A stretch of 64,000 bases of DNA from Litoditis marina (GCA_964036275.1 OZ038437.1:4592501-4656500), one strand, 5' to 3'; shown: positions 34,301-45,860, numbered from the stretch's first letter. The notes: generated by a model from the sequence alone, not told the origin. Translations and numbers: made by a program.

Positions 34301-37300
34301 AGCGAGAGGTATAGTCATTATCACTCCTATAATAATAAAAATAGTATAATTATATCAAAAATAGTATAATTATAATTGAAATTTATTGTTGGTTTTCTTG
34401 TTAGACCGAACACGAGGTGATATGATGTTTTATTTAGTGCTGACGTTTCGGCAAACCAACAATACATTCCAACCAACAATACATTGCAACAAGAAAACCA
34501 ACAATACATTGCACAAATGCCGAGGTTCAAAGACGATAGGACATGGAGAATATGATAGAAATATTACAAATTGTACTATTTATAACAATTGTTCATTCGA
34601 GCTTAGATTCTGATACACGGTCCACGGAATTCGATTCTAGTCTCCATTCACGACCCGTGACAAAAAAGGTTTAGAGAAAGTTTACGTTTGCTGTTATTTT
34701 TAAGAATTGGATAGTTTGAATTACTGTAGTACAAGGTGAATACATAGACTGTCAACGAGAGGTATAGTCATTATCACAGTTATGTGAACAGCATGTAGTA
34801 TCTTTAATCAAATTTATAAAAATACATGCAATTCCTAAATTGAATTATTACAATACTAGTCTGTTACTGCAGACACAGTTACAAGTGATGTTTTGGGCAT
34901 TAGTCTAGATGCCATATGAAAAGTCTCTATAAGAGTTATATTACATGCGCGCACTTACACTACACATACTGATCTCATTCATAAAAATTGTATAAACGCA
35001 AACTACCAACTAGACATATTGTTCGAATTCCGAATACTGTTGACTGGTCTTCCAGACTGCTCGTTGGCTATCCAGCCTCACGCCGAACATTAGCAACAAA
35101 CAATTTTTGTCTTTGTCTCTAAAAATGTATCGAAAACTTGGTTGATAAACTTTATTCGAGTTTTATTGGAAAGTTTAGTTCCAGGCCTCGGCACAGCTGC
35201 CGAGTACCAGCCGCTTCCCCTCTCGAACAAACCAGCCAGTCTGGCACTGGGAGAATCTACCAGCATCGATACTATTGCAGGTATAGGACACGACCAAATT
35301 TGAATTTGTATTTTCATCTATATGCACGCAAATAGAAATCAAACTAAACACACAACAGAATGGGGCGACATACACGTTGTAGGATTGCATTGGGAGAATC
35401 TAATAGCATCGATACTATTGCAGGTATATAATAGTCTTTACTTTCTCAACAAAGACAGTTAAGGGCTAAGTCGATGGGGTGGTGTTCAGACAATTAAAGA
35501 AGCACGATTATGTGGTCCAATCGCAACGTTTCAGTCCTTTTAACCGCAATACATTTTTCAATGCTGTTTAAAGGACCGATGTCACGGGATTGGTCCACAT
35601 AATCGTCTTTCTTTAAAAAGCTTTTGTAGCGGCCTGGACAACCGAGTCGGTGAATCAGGGAGACGCAGAATGTCTTAGACTGTCTGCGGTCTCATTGACC
35701 TGCACGCTCTCTCGCTTTTGTAGTCTGGTAATCGCAGAAAACTTGTGGAAATGTTTCTGAGCAATCAATCACAGAAAAGCGCTCGATCCATCCGCGTGAC
35801 CTTTTGGCGCCAAAACAGCTGAAAAATGCGATCAGCGTGAAGATAAAATAAACAATGTGCCAAGAAAATGGCTGCATTTTCGAAGCAGCTGCGAACACTC
35901 TCGATAACATTCTGGAGGCTTATTCTTCTTCTCAAAGTAGGTTCTACGCATGATTTTGTTTATTGCATCAATAATAAATATCTACCCGTTATATTTGCGA
36001 CGTGCACTGTGTGTGTATTTATGTGTTTTCGACTCACGCTTTTAGAAGTTTTGAAGAAAGGGTTAAATTGCGAAGCGTACACAATGCTTAAGTTCAAGTT
36101 TTTTATCCTAGCTCTAAATCACATGAAATTGAGTCAATCGTTCTCGGGGTTTTCGTACTTTCCGAATTAGTTCCATTTTTAAAGAAACCGTTCCGCTATA
36201 ATCTGAGTTTCACGAAAAATTCAAAAAGCTCAAAAAAGTTTCGCAATGTCTTCGCATAGACCATGCAAAAACTTTCATATTGAAAATTTGTAAAGTTTGC
36301 ATAACATCAAGCATTAAAAAAGAGGACATGAACATTTTCACTGTGAAACTCGACTTGGTACCTTTACGTCCAGATTTATTCTCATTTTGTAGTCTCTAAT
36401 TGTGTTTTCGTATATGCAAGAAAGTTTTAAAAATATTTTTGTACTTCTATAGGCTATTTGGAGCATACTGCGTACGCAACTCCCCTATCGGTGTCATTAC
36501 GTAAGCCGCTTTTCTGAGCAAACGTGGCAAGATAGAGATATAAAAGTATATATTTTTGATAATGGTTTTTCATTTTCCAAAGGGTCAGATTGTTGACTCA
36601 TAAGTCAAAATTAGAGCGGAACAGATTCTTCAATCCTGCCATCCTTCTGTTTGGTGGAGTGATCACGAGAAGATTCCCTACCCAAAAATTTACCCGTCAA
36701 TAAGTTTACCCAAACTCACGGTGCTCCCGTGATATCGTCATGAAAACCGCATGATTTTCCGTATTAGACCGGACCAATGAAATTACTGAATAATATTGTG
36801 GGTGGTGTCTTTTCTGCCGCATACCAATGCAAATATTTGTAATTGAAATAGTATTTTTTTATTTTTGAACAGAGTCTTAATCTGATCAGAAAAGTTTCGG
36901 TTGTTCACAAATGTTTTAATTGGTCAGGCTATATTTTATGCTATTGATAACATAATGTTAGGAGTCGGAAAATTATATACTGAATAATATTGTGGATGAT
37001 GTCTTCTTCTGCCGCATGTGTAGTTCGATCCTTCGCCGTTCAGTGGAAACACGAGAAGAACATCACGATTTCGAACATGGATAAGCGAAAATATCACTTT
37101 TGCGCCGTTTTCAGAAAAGTTTGTCCAATTTCCGAGCAACTTGCGCAAAACCGCGCACGAACTACTGGCGCTCTGATCAGAGATCAAAGCAGATCAGATT
37201 TGATCAGAGATCAAAGATCAGATCAGATTTGGCATTACGCTCTTGTTTTGCGCATTCCGTAGACGCACATCGAGTCATTTGTTGGCGTGTAGCAAGCTCC

Positions 37301-40300
37301 TACCATTTAGAAATCGATATGTGAAAAATCGATAATTCAAGGTCTGTTCCCGTTCATAGTGGTACGATATTCCCATTTATCAATCGAAAAATCAATAAGT
37401 CAATAATTTCAGGTCTTTCGCCCTCGAAAGTGGTGCAGGCGCGTGTGGCCGCGTTGCGACGTCGCTCGTCCGTCGCGCGCGAGAAATGGGCGACCAAAAT
37501 GGAATTCCTCCTGGCTGTCATCGGTTACGCAGTGGATTTGGGGAATATTTGGAGGTTCCCTTCAGTGTGCTACAAACACGGCGGCGGTACGTCAAGTTTC
37601 CTTGTAAAACGTGATAATAGTCACGTGAAACTTGGAAAAATACAAGACAAAATTTGTACAAAATTTGACTGTGCATTTTACTAGCATTAAAGTGGTCGTA
37701 CAATTGATGGTTATGCAATCAATTACCTACATAAATCCTCAAGCAATTCTTATCCGATTAGAGCACCACATTTGTAGCGGCCTCGTCGAGAGAGCTTGCA
37801 GTTTATAGAGACGCAAACCTTCGTGGCCCGTCTGCGGTCTCATTGATGCTCTCGCCTTTGTAGCTGGCCAATCAGAAAATTGACGCCAATGATTGTGAGT
37901 CATTTTTCCAGGTGCCTTCTTGATCCCGTACCTGGTCATGTTATTGATTGGCGGGCTGCCGATGTTCTACATGGAACTGGCGTTGGGCCAATTTCATCGA
38001 TCTGGCTGTGTCAGCATCTGGCGGAAGATTTGTCCAATGTTCAAAGGTATCGGGGATGATTTTCGACTCATTGGGAACGTATTGTTTTTTTGACAGTCCG
38101 ACTTTATTTGTAGCGGCCTGGCCGATTCTGGACGAGAGAGCGTGTAGATCACACTGTCTGTGGTCTTGACCTTCGACCTCATTGCTCTCGGTTTTGTAGC
38201 TGGCTAGTTCTCAAGGATTTTCTCTTCATAAAACGTTGTTCAAAAATATTGATTTTAGGATATCAAATGAGTATAGAAAGTATTAAATTTTCTGTAAAGG
38301 CAGATACTGTGGAGGCAGATCGCAGATGAGGGCATTATTAATCTGATGTGTTTGTAGTTTAAACTCAATACGTTTAGAAACCGTGTTGTGTCTCATGCCC
38401 AAACTGTAGTAAGTGCCAAATTTTTAAATTTGTGTCTCTCGCTGGAGTCGAACCTGCGAGCAAAAGATTCGTAGAAGGGCGCTAACCACTGCGCTATTAG
38501 AGCATGTAACGGGCAAACTTTAGAATCGAGGACATGTTTGCGTACACAGCGGAAAGTGAGATATACAGTAGCCTCCCGGCCTTTCCGTTGGCGACGACTA
38601 ACTCGGTTTTTATCGATATTCATTATTTCAGGAATCGGTTACGGTATCTGCTTCATCTGCACCTTCATTGCGTGTTTCTACAATGCAATCATCGCACAAG
38701 CCGTCTACTTTGCGTTCAGCTCGATCGCGGTTAGTCCAAGAATGTATCTGCCTCTGCCTCACTATTTCTTGTCTCTTACATGCCGGCGGATGTAAGAGCA
38801 GAGAAACAGTGTAGGTCTGAGGATACGCAGGATGGGATGAAGGTGCCGGGATCTTCTAGCATACGTACTCTGTTGTATTCAAGATGGGTTTTCTTTTCCC
38901 CTCAGCAAAGGAGTTAGTGGCAAACGAAGAGACGAACATAGATCGAAGTACATCGCCGAGAACACTCGGTCAAAATTAGGCTTGTTAAAGTCGAACTCGA
39001 AACTCGACTCGAAAAAACTCGAAATCTCTTAATGTTCCAAAACTCGAAAACTCGAAAACTCGGAATTTTGAACTCGATTAACAACCCTAGTTAAAATTAT
39101 GTATCCCAAGTATTCGAGGTTGGTGTTCACCCAATGCCCAGCGAGGTGCGACAAAAATGTCATAGAATATTACACATCGATCAAAAAACGAACAGAGAAC
39201 GGTGAGGTTCTACACCTTGAGCGAAACTAACCTGAGCTCTTCTTTTCATCGAATGTCTCAGTGTAACTAACAAACTCAGAGAAACGTTTTTCAGTGGGAC
39301 GTTCCGTGGAAATCGTGCAACCATACGTGGAACACTCCCCTCTGCACCGATGATCTGAGTGTGACTCTGAGCAAGTCGGGCGAGAAACTCACCTCTCCGA
39401 GTGAAGAGTTCTATAAGTGAGTTGTAGCTTGATCTGTACCTGCAGTAGGGTTGTTAATCGAGTTCAAAATTTCGAGTTTTCGAGTTTTGGAAAATTTCGA
39501 GTTTTCGATTTTCGAGTTTGGCGAAAAATCGAGTTTTCGAGTTATCGAGTTTCGAAGTTTTGGAAAATGCAGATTCTGCAGTATATGTTGCGCGTATCGA
39601 GTGAGACGCGAAAAGCTCACCTCTCCCAGTGAGGTGCTCTTAACCATAAGAGAAGTGTGTGAATCACGAGAAAAATGAAAATCTAGTGAATAAAAGGTCT
39701 ATTTCACATCACTTCATCTTCATCAGAATCACTTTTGAACTTTTTGTGACATAAAAACAAAATCGTCTATACCTTTTCCGATAACGTTCACGTAATCAAA
39801 ACGGGTTCGAATAGTGTTAATACTGTAGGAGACTCAGCAGGAATGAAAATGCCTACTGATCATGTCAAACAAACCAGTATTATAGTATTATCAGAACGTC
39901 TTGAGAACACACGAAACAGCGAAACCTGACTTTTCAGCTACCGCGTGCTGGAACTCCAGAAGTCAGAGGGATTCGACGATCTCGGTGGCGTGAAGCCGTC
40001 AATGGCAATGTCTCTGGCCTTCGTATTTGTACTGGTCTACTTTGCACTCTGGAAGGGACCGAAGAGCTCTGGAAAGGTTGGCTAAAATTTGGCTGAGTTT
40101 ATATATTTGGAATAAAAATCAAATAAATGAAAAAAAAACCAAATATACTAGAAGTATATTGAATAGTCACGTAAAATTAGCATTCTAATGAGGCATCGCG
40201 CACTTTGTCATTGCACGTTTCTGAGTTCTGCTGTGTTTAACATGTTTCACGGACTATGAAATTAACTAACAGTATAGTGAACGTTAGATAAGTGTAAAAC

Positions 40301-42948
40301 CTTTTAGTTGAATGGAATGAAGAATCGCAGCGTACTGTGTATGTGAGTTTCTGCTGTGCTGGCCATTTTGTCACATCTCTTTCCCTTTACAGTTTGTCTG
40401 GGTAACCGCAACCGCTCCATACGTGGTGCTGACCATTCTGCTGATTCGTGGCGTCACGTTGCCGGGCGCGGCGAAGGGCATCTACTACTACCTGACGCCG
40501 GATTTCAGCAAATTGACCGACCCAGTGGTACGTTTTCAAATCCATTGTAATGTTGTTTCATCAAGCTAAACATCAAGGTAATGTTGAACTTCAACTTTTT
40601 TAAACTGAAAGTCATTGACGTTTCCTCGAAACTCGATAGTGTACACTAATTCACATGAAGTACAGGAATGTCGCAATGCAGTCGCTAGGAGACACGCAGT
40701 GCGTCTAACGAAATTCGCGTAGAACAGCTTTTTGATATGTGAAGTTGGTTTCTGGTCTTCTCAGTTGTACCGTAAGTTCGGAGTACGTATGCTAGATAAT
40801 CCCGACACTTTCATCCCATCCTGCGTCTCCTCAACCATACGCTATTTCTCTGCTCTTACATCCCGCCGGCATGTAAGAAACTAGAAATAGTGAGGCAGAG
40901 CGAGAGACGCAGGATGGGATGAAAGTGCCGGGATTATCTAGCATACGTACTCTGAACAACGAAGCTTCAGACGTTTTCATATTATTAAAGACAACAATTT
41001 TCCAGGTCTGGTCCGCCGCTGCCACCCAAATTTTCTTTTCCCTGGGACCCGGTTTTGGCGTGTTGCTGGCTTTCAGCAGTTACAACGAGTTCGACAATAA
41101 CTGCTATCGGTGAGACATTTCTTCTGAAAAAACGGTGAAATCTAGAAATTTATGAGAGAGAAATGAAAGTGTTGTGTTGTAAGAAGACAGCGGGAGAAGT
41201 AGTAGATTTTTCCAGCGAATAAATAGACAATAGTGTCGAAGAATGAAAAGCCAAGAGTGAGCGGAAGCCACTCTTATATGGTGCCATGGAAGCTTCTATA
41301 GTGTGATCATATTATAACGTATATATCACTAGGGTCCCAACAGAAAGCTAAGAGCGAAACGCAGAATGTACGAAATGTATCTGTTTTCACGTGCCACGTG
41401 ACCAAACACGTGACTAAATCACGTGAATGAACACAAATTATTTCAGTGATGCCCTGGTGACGACGACCATTAACTGCGCGACTTCGTTCTTCTCCGGATT
41501 CGTCATATTTTCTACCCTAGGATACATGTCCGTGCTCACAAACAAGGAAGTCAGCGAGGTTGGTTATCGTTTTGTCTTCCTTTCTTTCTTCCTTTCTTCC
41601 TATCTTTATCTCTCTCTCTCTCTCTCTCTCTCTAATTCTTGTTTGTCTTCATTTCTCACACATTCTTTCTCTCCCTGTTTATCTTTTTGGCTGACCCATT
41701 TCGTCACAACTACAAGTAAACAGGCTTGAGAGAAGCAAAAGTCTATAAAAAAATCTTTTTTTCTGTAACTCTCTCACTTCTCACAGTGTCATTTAACCTC
41801 TAACTCAGAAAAGCCTTCAAAAGAGTAGTCTGAGATGTGAAGTTCTTTACCATTCATTCGAAATTACAAGTAAGAATACACATATATCCACTAATGTTTC
41901 ATAAACTGTTCTTTTTCAGGTAGTGGGGGACCACGACTCGTCCCTCATTTTCATTGTTTATCCACAGGCCCTCGCAACCATGGACTACAGTAGTTTCTGG
42001 TCCTTTATTTTCTTCATTATGCTCATCACGTTGGGACTGGATAGTACGGTAAGTGAAACGCGTTAGTTGTAGTTATCTATCGAACACGGTATAGTTTTTG
42101 AACTGCGCTCCAATTCGAAATCACTGGTATCCAACGATGAACACAGCAGAATAAAACATATCTTACATGGTGGTCATATTAGAAAAATACAGTAGTTTCT
42201 GATCCGTCATGTTAATGCTGATTACGTTGGCACTCGATGGTACGGTAGGTAGATCAACGGTTACGGAACGAACTTTGTTTTCCGTTCACCTGAGTACGTA
42301 TGCTAGGAGGTTCCGGCACCTTCATGCCATCCTGCGTCTCTCGCTCTGCCTCACTATTTCTCGTCTCTCACATCCCGGCGGGATGTGGGATCAGAGAAAT
42401 AGCGTATGTCTGAGAAGACGCAGGATGGGATGAAGGTGCCAGAATCTTCTAGCATACGTACTCTGCCACTAAAAATGTACCTAAGAGGTATAGTTCCAAT
42501 CATTCCTACTGAGTCATTCGAACTATCTTGTTCATCACTTGGTACTTGCGTATTTCTCACAGAAGGCGTTGTGAACACTGATTACAAAGTGTTACTTGAA
42601 AACTGATCAACTGGTGCGGTTAACGAAATATCCACTTCCTTGTCGAAAGTGCCGAATTCCAGTTCGCCGGAAAGCGGTTTTTGAAAAAAAAATAGCTGTG
42701 TTTGTAGTTCGATCCTGCTGTTTCTGGTCGAAATTCGTAGAGTGTCACGTGATACAGGACTGAACTACATATCAGCTTGAGATCAAACTACATATATCAT
42801 CCCTATATTTTTTCAGTTTGCTGGAATCGAAGCCTTGGTGACCGGTCTGTGCGACGAGTCGCGGTTCCTGACCAAGAATCGAGAGTGGTTTGTGGCTGTC
42901 GTATGCGTCATCTACTTCTTTGGCAGTTTTCCGGCTATCAGTTATGTG

Positions 42949-42979
<31 letters not shown>

Positions 42980-45860
42980 CGAAATTAAATTGCAAAAATA
43001 TAAAAAAGTGAAACTATGATAACCTTGGGAAAACTACGAATCCATAGTGGCTTAGACACAGTTTTGTGCGTCACTTAACTCTTTGGCAGCTTTCCAGCTA
43101 TTAGTTATGTTCACCTGTAAGATTCTACGTAGTTATAAATATTGATTTCTAAGACCATTTCTGTATCACTATGGGCGGTCCGTAAGTAATACCTTCTGGA
43201 CGAGTAACGTGTCGTTCTTTCCGCACGGTAGTACGGTAACACGATAATACAGTATCTCATAAACTAAAGTTAAACTGTATTTGTTCATTTTGATCAATTT
43301 CGGATCATTGTAGGGTGGTTCGTACGTAATACCTTTCCTGGACGAGTACGGTGTCTCCCTGTCGGTGCTGTTCATTGTGACCTGCGAGATGGTGGCAGTC
43401 TGCTGGTTCTATGGTGTGGACAGGTTCAGCAACGATATCAAGTAAGTTTTCTGTTCATGTGGCACGGTAACAGTTGAACCTGAAAAAGCGCTAAACTAGT
43501 GTTTTCCTAACTACAGCAATAAATCTAGTGGGTGTTAAAGTAATGAGTAGTGTGCGCAAAGAGAACAGTATGATACTACTGTATACTAAAATTCTGCCCG
43601 AATACAAAAAAGTGGTTACCTTCGGGAAACTCACTCGTTATTGCATGAAAAACTAGCTAATTCACGAGCCGATCGTAGCGGCTTCGACAAAACAGCAGTG
43701 TAGGTCGAAGAGACGCAGACTGTTTTATTCTACGACAGAAAATTGGCGCAAATGTTTCTGAGTGTTATCCACGGGTTTTCGACCTACCGCCCATTCTATG
43801 AGAAAATTCCAGACAAATGCTTGGTTTCTACCCGGGTGTCTACTGGCGCGTGTGTTGGACTTTCTGTCCCATTTTCATCATGGTAAGTTTTAGGAGTCCT
43901 CACTAATGTTATAGTCTTTTTCATTCCTACTGAGACTCCTACAGTAGGATTTTGAAACTTATAAGTCGTCTGTCTGCCTCACGTAGTTGTAATCGGAAAT
44001 GTAGAGAATTCTCGCACCTCATTATCTTCCTCAGGTACAATGAATGTACGAGAGGATTTTTGATGAAATAATCTTCCAGCTTCACAACAGCTTCCGGAAA
44101 GTTCGTAGGGTTACTGTAGGAGTCTCAGTAGGAATGGTTTGAACTATGCATGTTCGAGCACAAATAGCTTTTAGAAGAACATTAAGAATAAAAACTGGTA
44201 CGTTTACCGCTTAAGAGCAGAAACCTAAACTGGCGGAACTCACCTTTTTCTGGATGTTCTGCTTCTTTAAACTTGCCCATGTACGTTTACCAGTTTTCGT
44301 ATGGAATTACACGTTCACATGTGAAAATCAACATATTTCACCTGCTTGCACGTTGGCACAAGAGTATATTTTCCAGATTATTTTCGTGATGACCGTATGG
44401 CAGGCGTCGTTCGTGCCAATGGAAATAATGAACCACAAGTACCCCGGATGGAGTGTGCCGTTGGGATGGTGAGACTTCTTTGCATTCATTCTATTAAAGG
44501 ATACCGGAACACAACTTGAGCAGAGGTTTGGTTCTGGGCTGCTTTTAACTGTATTCAGATCAGAGAGCACAAATAACTCGTGTATTAGTGTGATCAGTCC
44601 ACGTGACATTACAATGACAATTCCGCGCGACATGCAACGCGTCCAATCGAAAGTAGGATACAGTAGCTTTACGAGAAACCATGTTGCTCTCCGGTCTCCT
44701 TTAAGTGGTTGTTTTCGAACTGGAACTTTTTCGAACTGTAGTACAATCTTTTACACAAAAATAGTGGTAGCGTCTCTGTAATCTACATGTTATCTATGTA
44801 GAAATAGGAAATCAGCTACGAACCTGTTTTGTGTGGTTGTTCGGTGGTAATGCAACCAACAAGTTGGCTTACAACGTTATTGAGTTCAACATTAACATAA
44901 ACTGAGTATACTAGAAGTAAATTGAATGATCACGTGAAGTTGGTATTCTAATGAGGAATCGTGCACTTTGTCATTACACGTTTGTGAGTTCTGCTGTGTT
45001 TAACATGGTTCACGTGACTATGAAATTGACTAACAGTATACAACTATATTGATATAAGGTTCCTGCGAATGTTGTCCATGGTCAGTGTACCGGTGGTAGC
45101 TGTTTACATATTCCTCACCACCAAGGGAACCTTCTGTGAGGTATGTTATTGATTTCTGCATGATCTATTCAAAGATTTTTCTCTTCTTTATTATTCCGTA
45201 GTCGGGTGAAGTGAATGGGAGGGGGGGGGGGGGGGAGCAAGAGATGCACGATGACTTGGAGTGGTTGAGCTAGATCGTCGACCATTATAGTTGGTGCCAA
45301 ATTTATATATTCCTGTCTCTCGCCGGAATCGAACCTGCGAGCCAAAGTTTTGTAACAGGCCGCTAACCACTGCGCTATTAGAGGTCATAGCGGGCATGGA
45401 ATCGAAGACATGTGTGCGTATACAACGCCAAGTGAGATATACAGTACCCTCCCGCCTTTCCGTTGGCGACGACTATAATAAGAGTACTGGGATGATTTCA
45501 GTTGACGTAATTTGTTGCACTAGCACGGAAGCCCCAGAGTAGTACTATGATAAAGTTCTGAAACAAATACTCTCACATGCAGTGCGAACCGGAAATAGGT
45601 AGCCGGTGACCTGCCGCAGGTTTCCAGCTAGCTGCCGGTCCATTGCTACTGTGACAAGCTACCGGCACCGGAACTTCCAATTTGGGATCTGCCTGCTAGT
45701 TTCGGTGTCGTGTAACATATTTGTTTTTAAATAATTCATTTTCCAGCGACTGCGAAGTATTTCGAACCCGCGACCGCGCAGCCTCTCCACCGTGGTCGAT
45801 CCGACACAAATAATCGATAGCACTTACTTGGACCCAGTTCACACGTTGACACAAGTTTAA
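28348..45860 (+). CDS. mod-5: Serotonin (5-HT) reuptake transporter, SLC6 family
   Basis: Eighteen coding exons: 28348-28396, 34204-34308, 35185-35280, 37413-37586, 37912-38046, 38632-38729, 39295-39416, 39938-40076, 40393-40527, 41006-41109, 41447-41558, 41920-42048, 42817-42945, 43314-43441, 43813-43882, 44377-44468, 45059-45140 and 45747-45860. All junctions keep frame; 670 residues. It is a Na+/Cl- coupled plasma-membrane transporter that clears serotonin. Visible SERT marks: Asp125 in [10 protein letters not shown] (TM1 amine-binding Asp), [23 protein letters not shown], the extracellular-loop cysteines Cys227 and Cys236 around an NHT glycosylation site, [18 protein letters not shown], and [12 protein letters not shown] in TM8. 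The basic N-terminal segment ([10 protein letters not shown]) is cytoplasmic. Exon 1 is modelled from an ATG after a strong acceptor and joins exon 2 in phase; an internal ATG at 34233 is the alternative start. Exon 17 has a weak acceptor (ATATAAG). Introns hold many MITEs and exon-edge relics. Identity as SERT rather than another monoamine transporter rests on family similarity. Confidence 0.93.
28650..29930. repeat. 172-bp satellite-like array in mod-5 intron 1
   Basis: Units starting CTACCGCTATACTGGCTC at 28652 and 28824 and a variant at 28996 give a 172-bp period; the first two are nearly identical and later units are diverged to about 29930. Each contains TGTTGCAACG, CAATATGAGTGAGTTTCACG and CACGTG motifs. 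At least eleven CACGTG sites occur in the array. A family J foldback at 29450-29562 interrupts it. Confidence 0.85.
29450..29562. repeat. Family J foldback inside the satellite
   Basis: Ends TTTGTAGTTTGATTTTC and GATATCAAACTACAACG, with the satellite sequence resuming on both sides. Confidence 0.65.
30696..30932. mobile_element. Family B-related element
   Basis: Diverged relative of family B: TATCGTCTGTTTCACGAAAC on the left, TTACTGTAGAAAGTCATCGA with TTGGTGAAACGAACTATA on the right, interior GTACTACAAGCATGC. Confidence 0.6.
31513..31744. mobile_element. Family B element (copy B3)
   Basis: Ends GTACTCTGTTTCACCAATCG and GTGGAACAAACAATA-type; interior GTTTGTAGTAGTGAAAGTGC. Lies in mod-5 intron 1. 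Confidence 0.75.
31980..32830. repeat. Two diverged local duplications in mod-5 intron 1
   Basis: TTCCGGGTTCACCCCATCTC (about 32110) recurs as TTCCGGGTTCTCCCCATCTC (32282). Separately, GTTCTTGACGCCTTTACACC with GGTGCAACTAGTTA (32610-32665) recurs at 32762-32820. The rest of 29930-34000 shows no recognised feature. Confidence 0.6.
34000..34170. mobile_element. Family C element (copy C5) beside mod-5 exon 2
   Basis: Complete palindrome (GAGTACGTATGCTAGAAGAT to its complement) that ends only 33 bp before exon 2. The polypyrimidine tract and acceptor of exon 2 lie in the remaining short gap. Confidence 0.8.
34746..34780 (+). pseudogene. Copy of mod-5 exon 2 end and donor
   Basis: AGACTGTCAACGAGAGGTAT followed by AGTCATTATCAC matches the end of exon 2 and its donor (34294-34322) with one exonic change, about 440 bp downstream. 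Confidence 0.85.
35383..35427 (+). pseudogene. Copy of mod-5 exon 3 end and donor
   Basis: Matches the last 40 bases of exon 3 (TTGGGAGAATCTA.CAGCATC then GATACTATTGCAG) and its GTATA donor, 100 bp downstream of exon 3, with two or three changes. Confidence 0.9.
35495..35617. mobile_element. Family F element
   Basis: Complete copy with ends TAAAGAAGCACGATTATGTG and the complement; about 85-90% alike to the copy at 2077-2199 by eye. Confidence 0.75.
35623..35735. repeat. Family L foldback
   Basis: TTTTGTAGCGGCCTGGACAA, GAGACGCAGAATGTCTTAGA and GTCTGCGGTCTCATTGACCT with TTTTGTAGTCTGG at the far end. It directly follows the family F copy. Confidence 0.6.
37768..37874. repeat. Family L foldback
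   Basis: ATTTGTAGCGGCCTCGTCGA, AGACGCAAACCTTCGTGGCC, GTCTGCGGTCTCATTGATGC and TTTGTAGCTGGCCAATC, in mod-5 intron 4, ending about 40 bp before exon 5. Confidence 0.6.
38109..38208. repeat. Family L foldback
   Basis: TTTGTAGCGGCCTGGCCGA and TTTTGTAGCTGGCTAG ends around AGAGAGCGTGTAGATCAC, in mod-5 intron 5. Confidence 0.55.
38404..38600 (-). mobile_element. Family A element (copy A5)
   Basis: Ends CTGTAGTAAGTGCCAAA and TTGGCGACGACTA, with B-box complement GAGTCGAACC and A-box complement GCTAACCACTGCGCTA. It ends 31 bp before mod-5 exon 6. Confidence 0.75.
38731..38871. mobile_element. Family C element, truncated (copy C6)
   Basis: The right half and centre match family C, but the left end is cut off at the donor of mod-5 exon 6, so the element is joined to the exon boundary. 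Confidence 0.65.
39598..39650 (+). pseudogene. Decayed copy of mod-5 exon 7 end
   Basis: CGAAAAGCTCACCTCTCCCA followed by GTGAGGTGCTCTTAACC matches the exon 7 end (GAAACTCACCTCTCCGAGTG, 39383-39416). A run of GAGTTTTCGAG-type repeats lies between the two. Confidence 0.7.
40144..40276. repeat. Family G element
   Basis: Starts TATACTAGAAGTATATTGAA and ends TTAACTAACAGTATA, with AATGAGGCATCGCGCACTTT and GAGTTCTGCTGTGTTTAACA inside. Lies in mod-5 intron 8. Confidence 0.7.
40781..40952. mobile_element. Family C element (copy C7)
   Basis: Complete palindrome in mod-5 intron 9, ending 53 bp before exon 10; centre CATCCCGCCGGCATG. Confidence 0.85.
41606..41632 (+). repeat. CT microsatellite
   Basis: Thirteen CT units just after mod-5 exon 11, giving a spurious open frame with the exon. 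Confidence 0.9.
42188..42250 (+). pseudogene. Decayed copy of mod-5 exon 12 end and donor
   Basis: Matches exon 12 from CAGTAGTTTCTG to the GGTACGGTAGGT donor equivalent (original 41987-42054), with substitutions and a few missing bases that break the frame. It lies about 200 bp downstream. Confidence 0.85.
42292..42462. mobile_element. Family C element (copy C8)
   Basis: Complete palindrome starting GAGTACGTATGCTAGGAGG, about 40 bp after the exon 12 relic. Confidence 0.85.
42702..42790. repeat. Family J foldback
   Basis: TGTTTGTAGTTCGATCCTGC on the left with two right-end-like copies (ACTGAACTACATA and GATCAAACTACATA), just upstream of mod-5 exon 13. Confidence 0.55.
43064..43112 (+). pseudogene. 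Decayed copy of mod-5 exon 13 end
   Basis: TGTGCGTCACTTAACTCTTT then GGCAGCTTTCCAGCTATTAG and TTATGT match the exon 13 end (42904-42947), 160 bp downstream. Confidence 0.85.
43165..43222 (+). pseudogene. Decayed copy of mod-5 exon 14 start
   Basis: GGGCGGTCCGTAAGTAATAC then CTTCTGGACGAGTAACGTGT matches the exon 14 start (GGTGGTTCGTACGTAATACC), 150 bp upstream of the real exon. Confidence 0.85.
43672..43750. repeat. Family L fragment
   Basis: GATCGTAGCGGCTTCGACAA and AAGAGACGCAGACTGTTTTA match the left part of family L; the right end is not clear. Confidence 0.45.
43910..44148. mobile_element. Family D element (copy D3)
   Basis: Ends TATAGTCTTTTTCATTCCTA and AGGAATGGTTTGAACTATG with the paired CTCCTACAGTAGGATTT arm; in mod-5 intron 15. 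Confidence 0.8.
44907..45040. repeat. Family G element beside mod-5 exon 17
   Basis: TATACTAGAAGTAAATTGAA to GACTAACAGTATA. It ends 18 bp before exon 17, whose acceptor is the unusual ATATAAG. Confidence 0.7.
45219..45236 (+). repeat. Poly-G tract
   Basis: Seventeen or so G residues broken by one A, in the last intron of mod-5. Confidence 0.9.
45286..45477 (-). mobile_element. Family A element (copy A6)
   Basis: Ends TATAGTTGGTGCCAA and TTGGCGACGACTATA, core GGAATCGAACC and GCTAACCACTGCGCTATTAG; in the last mod-5 intron. Confidence 0.8.

Noticed and set aside
34008..34349. 113-codon open frame starting MLEDPG
   Set aside because: Its first two thirds are a family C element; only the end is mod-5 exon 2.
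44215..44290. Possible extra mod-5 exon between exons 15 and 16
   Set aside because: There is an open hydrophobic stretch and a GTACGT, but no good acceptor, and exons 15 and 16 already join in phase and match SERT without a gap.
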